Assembly: GCF_003129605.1 (NCBI RefSeq)
Contig: NZ_QBDX01000003.1
Coordinates: 62,001-126,000, forward strand
DNA length: 64,000 nt
Direction: 5' to 3'
Source of the DNA: Hyphobacterium indicum
GTDB lineage: Bacteria > Pseudomonadota > Alphaproteobacteria > Caulobacterales > Maricaulaceae
Positions 51,462-60,371 of this stretch are shown here, piece after piece (the stretch's first letter is position 1; each line of letters opens with the position of its first letter). The notes below the pieces were generated by a model that was given only the letters and a program-made list of their open reading frames with translations, made no database searches and was not told the DNA's origin. The position numbers were made by a program, and so were the translations under genes.

Positions 51462-51836
51462 ATGATGCAACAGCTTTCCGGTGGTCTGGGAATGACGGTT
51501 CTGATCTACAGCCAATCGCGCCCGCTTCAGCAAGCGCTTCAATCCAGCCTCTATGCCATGGGCTGCAAAGCCGTCGTGACGGCCGGCTCGGTTGAAGAGG
51601 CTGGCCATGCGCTTTCAGTCCAGCATATCGAGGCTGCGCTCGTCACGGACACCAGCGCGGCATCTGCATTGCAGCAGATATCTCCGGCCTTGCCGCTGCT
51701 GTCACTGACCAATGACGAAACGCCTTCCGGGGTTACGTCTCTCAAGAAACCTTTCCGGATTCAGGACCTGGAAGCGTCCCTTATCCATTCTGTTAGCGTC
51801 AGCGCCGATCAAGCGCCTGCCATGATGGCGCTGTAA
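51462..51836 (+). CDS. pseudo-receiver domain protein
   Basis: The 124-residue protein has receiver-like fold spacing (GMTVLIYSQSRPLQQALQSSL at the start, AALVTDTSAASAL in the middle, SLKKPFRIQDLEASL near the end, with the conserved Lys-Pro). However, the N-terminal acidic pair that binds magnesium is missing (YSQSR instead of DD). It is therefore probably not phosphorylated normally; it could bind the neighbouring Hpt protein or act as a decoy. AAAGGA precedes the ATG at 51462; adjacent ATGs are alternatives. Confidence 0.7.
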   Translation: MMQQLSGGLGMTVLIYSQSRPLQQALQSSLYAMGCKAVVTAGSVEEAGHALSVQHIEAALVTDTSAASALQQISPALPLLSLTNDETPSGVTSLKKPFRIQDLEASLIHSVSVSADQAPAMMAL

Positions 51837-51861
51837 ACTCACGTCGCCCAAGGAAATCCAG

Positions 51862-52380
51862 ATGTCCAAAAAAGAACAACCCATCGAGATGATCACGCCG
51901 CCGAACATGCTGCGCGTGAAAGTCGGCGGGCGCATCGGTCCCATCGACGAAGCCGCAATAGCCCGTGCCGAAGCGGCACTGGACGATATGAAAGAGGTAT
52001 TCGCTGAGTGGCTGGAATCCGAAGTCCAGAAGCTTGAGGCCGCAGCCAAACGTGTCATGGCTGAAGGGCTTGATGGTGAAGCCGGGATCGAGCTTTTCTC
52101 GCGTGCGCACGATCTGCGCGGCATGGGTACAACCTATAAATTCCCGATCATCACCCGCATGGCCGGCTCCTTGTCAAAACTGATCGAGACCGAAGAGAAG
52201 CGCGCTATCGCGCCTGCCAAACTGGCGCTTGCCCATACCGGAGCCATCCGCGCAGCCCTGCGACAGGACATTCGCGACGAAAACAATCCGGTCGGAAAAG
52301 CTCTGGCGGTCGAGCTGGAGACGCAGGTTCTGGATCTTGTTGCTGAATTCGAGGATCAACCGGTCGCCCGCGCAGGCTGA
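51862..52380 (+). CDS. Hpt domain histidine phosphotransfer-like protein
   Basis: The 172-residue protein is helical and carries the Hpt motif SRAHDLRGMGTTYKFPIITRMAGSL near 78-102, with the phospho-accepting His in AHDLRG. The N-terminal 25 residues are polar. It lies 25 bp after the pseudo-receiver gene and overlaps the end of the convergent DUF2336 gene. Phosphorelay use (for instance with a hybrid kinase elsewhere) is likely; direct partners are not in the window. Confidence 0.85.
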   Translation: MSKKEQPIEMITPPNMLRVKVGGRIGPIDEAAIARAEAALDDMKEVFAEWLESEVQKLEAAAKRVMAEGLDGEAGIELFSRAHDLRGMGTTYKFPIITRMAGSLSKLIETEEKRAIAPAKLALAHTGAIRAALRQDIRDENNPVGKALAVELETQVLDLVAEFEDQPVARAG

Positions 52381-53534
52381 TCTTCACTCTCGTCCTGATC
52401 AAGACGCGACAGGATATATTCGAGATCTTCTTCCGGAACGCCCTGAAACTGGGTCAGGGACCGCTCGACCAACCGGCGGCGGAAAAGTATCCGGCCAGAT
52501 TCGCCCGGGCCCATTTCAATGGAATGCAAGGTATCAATAGCCGAGCGAATGGCGGGCAAAAGCCGCTGCGGCAATCCTGTGCGTTCGAAAACAGCTTTCA
52601 ATCCCAATGGGCCGGCATCGTGAATCAGCAACCAGGCCTTGGAATGCGGTATACCCGCGAGCCGGGCCACGGCATGTTCGAAAAACTCGATATGCCCGCG
52701 TAGCAAGCCGCGCAGGATCAGCGACGGCGTCAGGCGCCCCGAGCTTTGCATCTGTTCAATGAAATGCGGCATGTCGGGCGCAACACCGGCCTGGTCCACA
52801 AGGTCAATTGTCGCACGCTCGCGGGCGCTCTCGGCCAGGTCAACCGCGACCTGGGGCGGAAGGGCATGACGCCGTACCAGCCGCTGCAGGGCATCATCAC
52901 TGACCCGCGCGATAATCTTCTCGGTGAAGCTGATGGGAAGGACAGAGCGCGAAACGAACGAATCCATGACAGCCCGCGACTCCCCAAATCGCGCAATCGT
53001 CCTGTCGAAGGCTTCATCATCGAACTCGGCACCATCATTGGCCGCCGCAATCCCCATAACGCCTTCATCAGCATGGTCGATCAGCGACATCACAACGGGC
53101 TTGGAAATGCTTTGACGCGCCGCAATGGCTGCGAGTTTCGCAGCGGGTTGTGTCCGGACCAGCTCGATCAGATCAGCATCATCAAAGACCGGACTTCCCG
53201 CAATGACAGGCACCGCGATGGAATCAATGTCCTGCGCCAGCTTGATCGCTACATCTTTCGGCAAATGCGGCGACTGGCGAAGCGTCACAGCCAACGCGCG
53301 CCGCACCAGCGTCGCCGCATCCTGGGCAATCATGCCAATGATTGCGTCAGCCGCTTCGCGTTCTTCAGATGTCAGCTCGGGCGTATCAATTCTTTGGCAT
53401 ATCTTGCGGGCAGCCAGGGCGCGATCTTCGGCGTCCTCACCTTTTACAAGGCGCCGGATATCGTCGTCGGTCAGGCGCGAACGCATCGCTACGATGCTCA
53501 TTGGCATGATCCTGTTGCTCGCGAATCGCCCCAT
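52356..53534 (-). CDS. DUF2336 domain protein (second copy)
   Basis: The 392-residue protein shares the repeat pattern of DUF2336 (ALAARKICQRIDTPELTSEE, ADAIIGMIAQDAATLVRRALA, VPVIAGSPVFDDADLIELVRTQ). The start could be the ATG at 53534 or the ATG at 53507, which has AGGA upstream. It converges with the Hpt gene with a 25-bp overlap. It is homologous to the 49515 gene only at family level, so this is probably an old duplication. Confidence 0.88.
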   Translation of the reverse strand: MGRFASNRIMPMSIVAMRSRLTDDDIRRLVKGEDAEDRALAARKICQRIDTPELTSEEREAADAIIGMIAQDAATLVRRALAVTLRQSPHLPKDVAIKLAQDIDSIAVPVIAGSPVFDDADLIELVRTQPAAKLAAIAARQSISKPVVMSLIDHADEGVMGIAAANDGAEFDDEAFDRTIARFGESRAVMDSFVSRSVLPISFTEKIIARVSDDALQRLVRRHALPPQVAVDLAESARERATIDLVDQAGVAPDMPHFIEQMQSSGRLTPSLILRGLLRGHIEFFEHAVARLAGIPHSKAWLLIHDAGPLGLKAVFERTGLPQRLLPAIRSAIDTLHSIEMGPGESGRILFRRRLVERSLTQFQGVPEEDLEYILSRLDQDESEDQPARATG

Positions 53535-53602
53535 CGCGATTCGCCTTTGACAACAGGCTCTGACTCTCGTGTTAATGAATCCTTAGACGCGACGGTTTGC
53601 GG

Positions 53603-54424
53603 TTAACTTTCCCGTTCATCGCGATCATTCCGGCCGCCTGGTGCTTCCAGTGAAGCCAGAATGGCAACAACCGCCGGAGACAGCGTTCCACCACCCTGCG
53701 CGATCCCGATCCGGCGCGACATGAAGGCCACGCCCTGATCGGGCGCCGGCGACTGGAATCGCAATGACGGTGCCGCTTCGGTACTTCCTGCGGGCAGCTC
53801 ACTCCGCGATGGCATCGTCACGGCCTCTTCACGGGTCAGGCCCGCCAGAACATCCCGGACATTGCGCGGCTGCCCTCCATCATAAAAGACATTGCGATTC
53901 GCCGCGGCCGCCGCAGGAAACAGGCGGTCAGCACGGGCGGTGGGAGTCTCCGTTGCCGCATTGATCAGCTCTGATGCACCGCCAGCGCCCAGAAAGTGCG
54001 CGGCATAGAGCTCGCCCGATGTCGGCTGGCGGCCAATCCGCGATTGCAGGATGGACGCATTCTCTGCTGCCAGCTCGCCCGCCATTCGCGCTGCGACACC
54101 GGCATCGAACCGCAAATCCAGAATGCGCTGACGCTCGGCCGGGTCGGCCACTGTATAGCGCCCGGTTTCGGATTGTTCGATCATCCCGGCTTCGCGCGCC
54201 AATCCGTGCTCGCTGCCGTGCCGGCTCATCATCGCCAGCCAGGTCTGATCAAGAAACTGATACATACCGGCAGCAGACGATGTTGCCGCACGGGCATTGG
54301 GGTCGAAATTGCTTTCGCGTGCCGCCGTACGCACCATGAAATCGAAATCGGCCCCGGTCTCGCGTGATGCGCGGGCGATCAGGGCGTGTGTGGCTTCGCC
54401 AGGCGGAGAAATCGTACTCATCAT
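53603..54424 (-). CDS. lytic transglycosylase (SLT-like) protein
   Basis: The 273-residue protein has an SLT/lysozyme-like domain in its first half: FDFMVRTAARESNFDPNARA (catalytic Glu in ARES), AAGMYQFLDQTWLAMM, and GELYAAHFLGAGGASELINA. The C-terminal 100 residues are disordered. No signal peptide is obvious, so export could use the flagellar or another route; similar proteins act in flagellar rod assembly. The ATG at 54424 is chosen, although 54436 and 54421 are also possible. The ThiO-like oxidase gene lies 52 bp upstream in the same direction. Confidence 0.82.
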   Translation of the reverse strand: MMSTISPPGEATHALIARASRETGADFDFMVRTAARESNFDPNARAATSSAAGMYQFLDQTWLAMMSRHGSEHGLAREAGMIEQSETGRYTVADPAERQRILDLRFDAGVAARMAGELAAENASILQSRIGRQPTSGELYAAHFLGAGGASELINAATETPTARADRLFPAAAAANRNVFYDGGQPRNVRDVLAGLTREEAVTMPSRSELPAGSTEAAPSLRFQSPAPDQGVAFMSRRIGIAQGGGTLSPAVVAILASLEAPGGRNDRDERES

Positions 54425-54475
54425 GCCGACTCGCATTACATGTGCGCAGTGTTGGGTCGAGCCGCTAACTTGGCG

Positions 54476-55573
54476 TTAACGCTGAAAGAAGCGCGCAGCC
54501 CCGAAGTCTGCCGGCAGTGCCGTTCCGGAAAGAATGGCATCGGCCATCAGTTCGCCAACAGCCGGGGCGAGCAGAACCCCATTCCGGTAAAGCCCCAGCG
54601 CCAGATAGACACCCGGCAATGCGCCCGGCCCCAGAATGGGCAGATTATCCGGCGTTCCCGGGCGAATTCCCGCCCAGCTCCCGGTCAGCTTTAAATCGCC
54701 AAGCCCGGGCAACCAGTGTTCGGCATTCCGCCTGAGCGCCTCGATCACTGTATCATCTGTATCAGTATCATATTTGCCGGGCTCACTGGTCGCGCCAATC
54801 ACCAACCGGCCATCAGGCTTCTGCGAAACATAGGCATTGCGGGCCCGCAGACAGAAAGCGAGCCGCTCACCCTCGCCCTCAAGCGACAGCATCTGCCCTT
54901 TCACGGGCCAGATGGCGCTCAGTGCCGGCTCGGCTGGCTGCAAGACCTGCCCGGCTACACCCGTCGCCAGTATGACCGCATCAAAGTCATGGCTGGCCTC
55001 GTGCGTTTCAACCCGCACACGGTCACCGTCGGTTGCCAGCGCCGTCACATTCCTACACTCAAGGATGTGCCCTCCGGCCTCCCGAACGCATGCGGCAAGG
55101 CACGGGCCGAGAAGACGGTTGTCGAGCTCGCCATCTGCAGGAAATTCGATAGCGGCCCGGGCGCGGACACGCTCCGGCAACCGGCGCAGACGCCGATACG
55201 GAATATCCAGTTGTCCGGCACGCTCCGCCAGGACATCTAGCCAGTCGAGGCCGGCACCGTCACTGGCCGGGCTGATCACACCGCCGACCCTGTAGCCAAT
55301 CCGGGCGGCACCCAGATCTTCCGCCCAGTCAGACCAGAGCGCCATGCCGCGCCGGGCCAATTCGGCAAATGCCGGGGATGCATTGGCTTCCGCGCATTCA
55401 AACCCGCCCGCCAGCATGCCTCCGGATGCCCACAATGCCCCCTGGCCAGCGGCCCCAGCCTCATAGACGGTGACAGCAGCGCCGCGATTCAACAGGGCTT
55501 TCGCACAGGCCAGACCGGCAATGCCGCCACCTGCTATGGCGATCCTGTCACGGGGTTTTGACTTGAAATCCAT
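54476..55573 (-). CDS. FAD-dependent amino acid oxidase (ThiO/DadA-like)
   Basis: The 365-residue protein has an N-terminal dinucleotide-binding fold (IAIAGGGIAGLACAKALLNRG), the ASGGMLAGGFE region, and the C-terminal WAGIRPGTPDNLPILGPGALPGVYLALGLYRNGVLLAPAVG stretch (broken over about 305-345) that is diagnostic for glycine oxidase ThiO. ThiO makes iminoglycine for thiazole synthesis; no thiamine genes are adjacent, so a general D-amino-acid oxidase role is equally possible. Cytosolic. Confidence 0.85.
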   Translation of the reverse strand: MDFKSKPRDRIAIAGGGIAGLACAKALLNRGAAVTVYEAGAAGQGALWASGGMLAGGFECAEANASPAFAELARRGMALWSDWAEDLGAARIGYRVGGVISPASDGAGLDWLDVLAERAGQLDIPYRRLRRLPERVRARAAIEFPADGELDNRLLGPCLAACVREAGGHILECRNVTALATDGDRVRVETHEASHDFDAVILATGVAGQVLQPAEPALSAIWPVKGQMLSLEGEGERLAFCLRARNAYVSQKPDGRLVIGATSEPGKYDTDTDDTVIEALRRNAEHWLPGLGDLKLTGSWAGIRPGTPDNLPILGPGALPGVYLALGLYRNGVLLAPAVGELMADAILSGTALPADFGAARFFQR

Positions 55574-55628
55574 TCAGCTCGGCGTCATGTCCAGTGGTGT
55601 AACCTGTCCAGCCGGTAAGGAGGACAAG

Positions 55629-56042
55629 ATGAAATCCCTGACTATCGTATCACTGGCCGCTTGTGCATTCGCGACCGCACCTGTGCTTGCCACCGATCAC
55701 CACCAAGACGGCGAAGAGGCCGCACCGCGCTGCGTCCGCATGGTCCAGATCAATGGTTACAGCGTTATCGACCGTGAGCATGTCGTGTTCCGCGGCGGTG
55801 CCAGCCGCCACTATCTGGCGACCTTGCGTCACAGCTGCCCGGATCTGAACTTCGGCGTCCAGCTGGCCACGTCGTTCGGCGAGAACGCCACACTGTGTCC
55901 GCCGGTCGTGGAATACATCACGCCGGACAATGGCTTCCGCTGTGCCATTGATACGGTCGAGGAAGTCGAAAGCGTCGATGCCGCCCGTGCCCTCATCGCA
56001 GAGCGCGCGGAAGCTGCTGAGGCGTCAGACGATCAGGAATAA
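55629..56042 (+). CDS. secreted DUF6491-like protein
   Basis: The 137-residue protein has a signal peptide (MKSLTIVSLAACAFATAPVLA) and a small domain with four Cys (PRCVRMVQINGYSVIDREHV, HSCPDLNFGVQLA, TLCPPVVEYI, FRCAID), probably two disulfides. The GGYSVID.....V pattern fits the DUF6491 family. AAGGAGGACAAG precedes the ATG at 55629. It overlaps the convergent M48 peptidase gene by 10 bp. Function unknown. Confidence 0.78.
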   Translation: MKSLTIVSLAACAFATAPVLATDHHQDGEEAAPRCVRMVQINGYSVIDREHVVFRGGASRHYLATLRHSCPDLNFGVQLATSFGENATLCPPVVEYITPDNGFRCAIDTVEEVESVDAARALIAERAEAAEASDDQE

Positions 56043-56815
56043 CCTCGCGCCGCGATATGCGCGCGCATGGCATCCAGCCTGGCTTCATCCGATGGGTGGG
56101 TGGACAGGAATTCGAATCCGGCATTCTGGTGGCGCGTCGACATGGCAAGCCAGAAATCGGTCGCATAGTGCGGCGCATACCCGCCTGACACCATGTAATC
56201 CACGCCCAGGCGGTCGGCCTCGAACTCATGCTGGCGCGAATACGGCATGATGATGCCATAGGTAACGCCCGCCCCGAGGGCGGCTGCCATATCCTGATTG
56301 AAATCGACGCCCTGCTGCTGCAGCAAAGCCCCTGCAATCTGCATCCCGATCTGGCTTGCCCGTTGCTGGCTGGCACGCTCGGCAGAATGGCGCGCGGCCA
56401 CATGCCCCATCTCATGGCCCATCACCGTCGCGATATGCGCGTCCTCTTCCATGATATCCAGAATGCCGCGATAGAAGGCGACCTTGCCGTTCGGCAACAC
56501 CCAGGCATTCACCTGGTCGGAATCGATCACCACAAATTCCCAGTCAAGGCCGGTCATTCCGGTGGCGCGCACCATATTGGCACCCACCCGCTGCAGCCGC
56601 CGGTTATAGCCGGGGTCTCGTAGAATGCGCTCCCGTTGAAGGGCATCCTGCCAGGCCTGCTGCGAAAGCGCCATGATCTGGTTTTCCGATACCAGCTGCA
56701 GCTGGCTCCGCCCCAGCGCATCGTTTTGGGCGCAACCGGCAACCGGCAGGATCGTTCCCGCCGCAAGGCCCATAAGGATATCGCGGCGACTCATGGATAT
56801 TTTTTGAATTTTCAT
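56033..56815 (-). CDS. M48 family metalloprotease, Tat lipoprotein
   Basis: The 260-residue protein starts with a twin-arginine lipoprotein signal (SRRDILMGLAAGTILPVAGC). The zinc motif is VMGHEMGHVAARHS (HExxH) near 132-145, and the third ligand region is HEFEADRLGVDYMVSGGY near 187-204. It resembles periplasmic BepA/LoiP-type peptidases that clear misassembled outer-membrane proteins. The ATG at 56815 has GGGGGA upstream; an upstream in-frame start is less likely. It is likely tethered to a membrane facing the periplasm. Confidence 0.9.
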   Translation of the reverse strand: MKIQKISMSRRDILMGLAAGTILPVAGCAQNDALGRSQLQLVSENQIMALSQQAWQDALQRERILRDPGYNRRLQRVGANMVRATGMTGLDWEFVVIDSDQVNAWVLPNGKVAFYRGILDIMEEDAHIATVMGHEMGHVAARHSAERASQQRASQIGMQIAGALLQQQGVDFNQDMAAALGAGVTYGIIMPYSRQHEFEADRLGVDYMVSGGYAPHYATDFWLAMSTRHQNAGFEFLSTHPSDEARLDAMRAHIAARGYS

Positions 56816-56907
56816 GCTGTCCCCCTGAACGGCTGTCATTCTGTGAGCTATACTAGCCTGAAATTCTCGTCAGAGAACAGATGTCATCCGGCTTCAGGGA
56901 GTTTTTC

Positions 56908-59013
56908 ATGATCCGCCGCCTTCTGACTTTTCTTATCGGCCTGATCCTCGTTGTCGTGATCGCCGCCATCATCATCCCCTTCCTGATACCCGAGTCAGTT
57001 TACCGGGACCGGGCCCAGATTGCGGCCAGTGAAAATCTGGGCCGTGAGGTCACCCTCGCAGGTGATGTCCGTCTCAGCCTGCTGCCAAATGTGCAGATCC
57101 AGGCTCACAATGTCTCGATTGCCAACGAGGACGGCTTTGGCGATGTCCCGTTCGCAGAGATGGCGGAAATGCGCGTCGGTGTGCAGCTCTGGCCATTGCT
57201 TTCGCGCACGGTCGTGATCGAGGAATTCATCCTCATCGACCCTGTAATACGGCTGGAACAACGCGGAAATCGCAATAACTGGTCTTTCGGACCCGATGAC
57301 GGCACCGCAGCGCAAGCCCCGGCAGACGCTGGTTTTGTCCGCCGTCCCGGAGCCTTGCCGTTTGAAGCCTCGCTCGGCGATATCCGCATCGAGAACGGCT
57401 TCATCAGCTTCGCCGATGGCACGCAAACCCGGGAGATTGAAGGGCTGGACCTCGATATCCACATGCCAGGACTGGATGATCCACTCGACATCACGGGCGC
57501 ATTGACGGCCGATGGCGAAAATATGACCCTCGATCTGCATCTCGGATCTGTCCGTGGTTTTTTTGAAGGCGAGCAGGTGGCGGCCCGGCTGGACCTCGGC
57601 GGCAATCTGATCGACCTCGGCTTTGACGGGAACATTCTGGAGGGAGAGGACGTCCGCTATTCCGGCCGCTTGTCCTCTGACATTCCCTCAATTCGCGCCC
57701 TTGCCGCCTTTGCAGGCGCCCCTCTGCCCCCGGGTGCGGGGCTGGAGAATTTCGAGCTGTCCGGAAATCTCTCGGGCGGCATGAACGCCTTTACGCTCGA
57801 CGCGTCCAATGCCGGACAGAATGACCATATCCGTCTCGATGACATCTCGGGCACTGGCCGTTTCAGCGTATCTCTGGCCGGGGCGCGCCCGGCGATTGGC
57901 GGCACCTTGAACCTGCCCCGGCTCGACGTAACCCCCTACATGCCGGCTGTACCCGAAACAGAGACGCCTTCGGGTGATGTGCCGGCCTGGTCGACGGAAC
58001 GCATCGATGTCTCCGCGCTTGGCCTTGTCGATGCTGACCTGGATCTCACTGTGGGTGAACTGACGGTTCAGGACATCGAGATTTCGGATGCGGCGCTGGA
58101 TGTCGAGCTGGTCAATTCACGGCTGGAAGCGAATTTGACCCGCATTTCGCTCTATGAGGGCAGCGGGCGGGCACGCTTTGTCGCCAATGGCCGCACGGCG
58201 ACACCATCCTTCAGCCTGTTTGCGGACCTGCAATCGATTGCCGCCTTGCCGCTACTGGAGGCGGCTGCGGGTTTTGACCGCCTCTCGGGGACAGGGCGCC
58301 TCACGATAGACCTGTTGACCTCCGGTCATTCCCAAGCCGAATTGATGAATGGCCTTGGCGGAACCGGCGGCTTCGCTTTTACCGATGGCGCGATTCGCGG
58401 TGTGAACCTCGCCCAGGCCATCCGCGGCATAGAGTCAGCACTGACCAACCGCCGCCTGCCGGACGGATTCGGAGAACAGGAAGAAACCGATTTCTCGGCG
58501 CTCGAAGGTACCTTCACGGTCGCCAATGGCATTGCCACCAACAATGACCTGATCATGCTAAGTCCGCTGGTCCGTGTCGATGGTGCCGGCACGGTGGGAA
58601 TCGGGGGCCAAGCACTTGATTACCGTCTCCGCCCCCGGGCCGTGGCCAGTATTGAAGGCCAAGGCGGCGAACGTGACCTTCAGGGTGTCGTCGTTCCCAT
58701 CCTCATCAGCGGCACCTTCAACAATCCCCGCGTCGGCATTGACTGGGATGTCGTGGGCCGGGCCCTTCTCCAGGGCGCCATTCAGGGTGCCATAAGCGGC
58801 GAAGACCCTGAAAACGCAATCCGCAATGTCTTGGGCAACGCTCTGGGCCTTGGCGGCACGCAGCCGGCATCGGACGAGACAAATCCGGAAGGCGAACCGG
58901 CTGAAGAAGACGTCGATCCGGCAGAGCGTCTTTTGCGTGACCTGTTTGGCAGGGGCTCATCGCAGCAAGATGATGAAGAGGAAGGAACGGCAACCGGCGA
59001 TGGCGGCAGATAA
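56908..59013 (+). CDS. AsmA family protein
   Basis: The 701-residue protein has one N-terminal membrane helix (LLTFLIGLILVVVIAAIIIPFLI) and the AsmA N-terminal domain (ASENLGREVTLAGDVRLSLLP, then NEDGFGDVPFAEMAEMRVGV). The C-terminal AsmA_2 region follows (GRLTIDLLTSGHSQAELMNGLGGTGGFAFTDGAIRGVNL, about 465-505). AsmA-like proteins form beta-groove bridges that move phospholipids between inner and outer membranes. The C-terminal tail is acidic and low complexity. It begins 92 bp from the M48 gene on the opposite strand. Confidence 0.9.
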   Translation: MIRRLLTFLIGLILVVVIAAIIIPFLIPESVYRDRAQIAASENLGREVTLAGDVRLSLLPNVQIQAHNVSIANEDGFGDVPFAEMAEMRVGVQLWPLLSRTVVIEEFILIDPVIRLEQRGNRNNWSFGPDDGTAAQAPADAGFVRRPGALPFEASLGDIRIENGFISFADGTQTREIEGLDLDIHMPGLDDPLDITGALTADGENMTLDLHLGSVRGFFEGEQVAARLDLGGNLIDLGFDGNILEGEDVRYSGRLSSDIPSIRALAAFAGAPLPPGAGLENFELSGNLSGGMNAFTLDASNAGQNDHIRLDDISGTGRFSVSLAGARPAIGGTLNLPRLDVTPYMPAVPETETPSGDVPAWSTERIDVSALGLVDADLDLTVGELTVQDIEISDAALDVELVNSRLEANLTRISLYEGSGRARFVANGRTATPSFSLFADLQSIAALPLLEAAAGFDRLSGTGRLTIDLLTSGHSQAELMNGLGGTGGFAFTDGAIRGVNLAQAIRGIESALTNRRLPDGFGEQEETDFSALEGTFTVANGIATNNDLIMLSPLVRVDGAGTVGIGGQALDYRLRPRAVASIEGQGGERDLQGVVVPILISGTFNNPRVGIDWDVVGRALLQGAIQGAISGEDPENAIRNVLGNALGLGGTQPASDETNPEGEPAEEDVDPAERLLRDLFGRGSSQQDDEEEGTATGDGGR

Positions 59014-59111
59014 AACCTGTCTGTCACTCCCGTTGCCGAAGGTTCACAATAGAATAGCCATAAAGGTGGGGAGATAGACGAATCCGGCATTCGTCAGAAT
59101 GGGAGACTATC

Positions 59112-60371
59112 ATGAAATTCAAGATGTTGATCTGTGCGCTTGCCAGCACTCTGGCATTGGGCGCGGCCGCAGAAGCCCAGCATGGCGGCGGACAGCGCGC
59201 GCTGACATTCTATTCGGGAACCGGTTTTTCCGGTCAATCCGTGACCATCAATGGCGATGTGACAAATTTCCAGACCATCAATTTCAATGATCGTGCCTTG
59301 TCCATCCGGGTCCAGGGCCGTGGGAGCTGGACGGTTTGTCAACACGCCGATTTCCGCGGTGTTTGCCGGGAAATATCAAATGATGTCCCCAATCTGGCGA
59401 CCATCAGCCTTGACGGCCATATCAGCTCGGCGCGCATGGAATACGGAGCCGGCGGCCGTCCGGGAGGCGGTTATCCCGGGGGAGGCTATCCCGGCGGCCC
59501 GCGTGGCGATGGTTCGCTGACTCTCTACTCTGGCCCGAATTTTACCGGTCAATCGATCAATATCGACCGCCAGACGAACAATCTGACGGGACTTGGTTTC
59601 AACGATCGCGCCATGTCCGCTGAAGTCGAAGGCCGCGGCCGCTGGACGATTTGCGAAGACGCCAATTTCGGCACGCCCTGCCGTACGATCTCCGGGCGCA
59701 TCCCCAATCTGAATGCCTACGGGCTGGGCAACCGGGTCTCGTCAGCGCAACCGGAATATGACTATGGTGGCGGATATGGCGGCCCCGGATATGGTGGCCC
59801 TGGCAGCGGTTATAGCAGCCGCGCGGGAACACTGGTTCTGTTTTCCGGTCCGAATTTCACCGGTCAGTCGATCGAACTTGACCGCGAAGAAAGCAATTTT
59901 GTCCGGCTGCGTTTCAACGATCAGGCCATGTCGGCCATCGCCTACGGCAATGAGAGCTGGACGGTCTGCGAAGATGTCAGTTTCGGCACACCCTGCCGGA
60001 CGATCTCCGGCCGCGTCCGGAATCTGAATACACTTGGCCTTGGCAATCGCATTTCCTCGGCACGTCCCGAATATGGTTATGGCGGCGGATATGGCGGCCC
60101 TGGCGGCGGCTACAATCAGTATGACTCGATCACGCTCTATGCCGGCCCGAATTTCACCGGCCCGTCCGTCACGATCGACCGCGATACCTACAATCTGGAC
60201 GTTGTCCGCTTCAATGACCGCGCCATGTCGATGACGATCAATGGCCGGGGCCGCTGGTTGTTGTGCGAACATGCCTCATTCGGGGGCCGGTGCCACGAGT
60301 TTGATCGCGATGTCCATAATCTGAACCAGTGGGGCCTGGGCAATCGGGTCAGCTCGGTCCGCAGCTATTAG
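59112..60371 (+). CDS. secreted beta/gamma-crystallin protein with four domains
   Basis: The 419-residue protein has a signal peptide (MKFKMLICALASTLALGAAAEA) and four beta/gamma-crystallin domains separated by Gly/Tyr/Pro linkers. Each domain has two Greek-key motifs, for example LTFYSGTGFSGQSVTINGD with FNDRALSIRV, and WTVCQHADFRGVCREI with SLDGHISSARME. The calcium motif (N/D)(N/D)xx(S/T)S is near-canonical, as in NDRAMS, DGHISS and GNRVSS, with position five or one varied. Two Cys per second motif could form disulfides. Calcium-binding, protective or matrix roles are known for microbial members. Its stop overlaps the convergent astB. Confidence 0.9.
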   Translation: MKFKMLICALASTLALGAAAEAQHGGGQRALTFYSGTGFSGQSVTINGDVTNFQTINFNDRALSIRVQGRGSWTVCQHADFRGVCREISNDVPNLATISLDGHISSARMEYGAGGRPGGGYPGGGYPGGPRGDGSLTLYSGPNFTGQSINIDRQTNNLTGLGFNDRAMSAEVEGRGRWTICEDANFGTPCRTISGRIPNLNAYGLGNRVSSAQPEYDYGGGYGGPGYGGPGSGYSSRAGTLVLFSGPNFTGQSIELDREESNFVRLRFNDQAMSAIAYGNESWTVCEDVSFGTPCRTISGRVRNLNTLGLGNRISSARPEYGYGGGYGGPGGGYNQYDSITLYAGPNFTGPSVTIDRDTYNLDVVRFNDRAMSMTINGRGRWLLCEHASFGGRCHEFDRDVHNLNQWGLGNRVSSVRSY

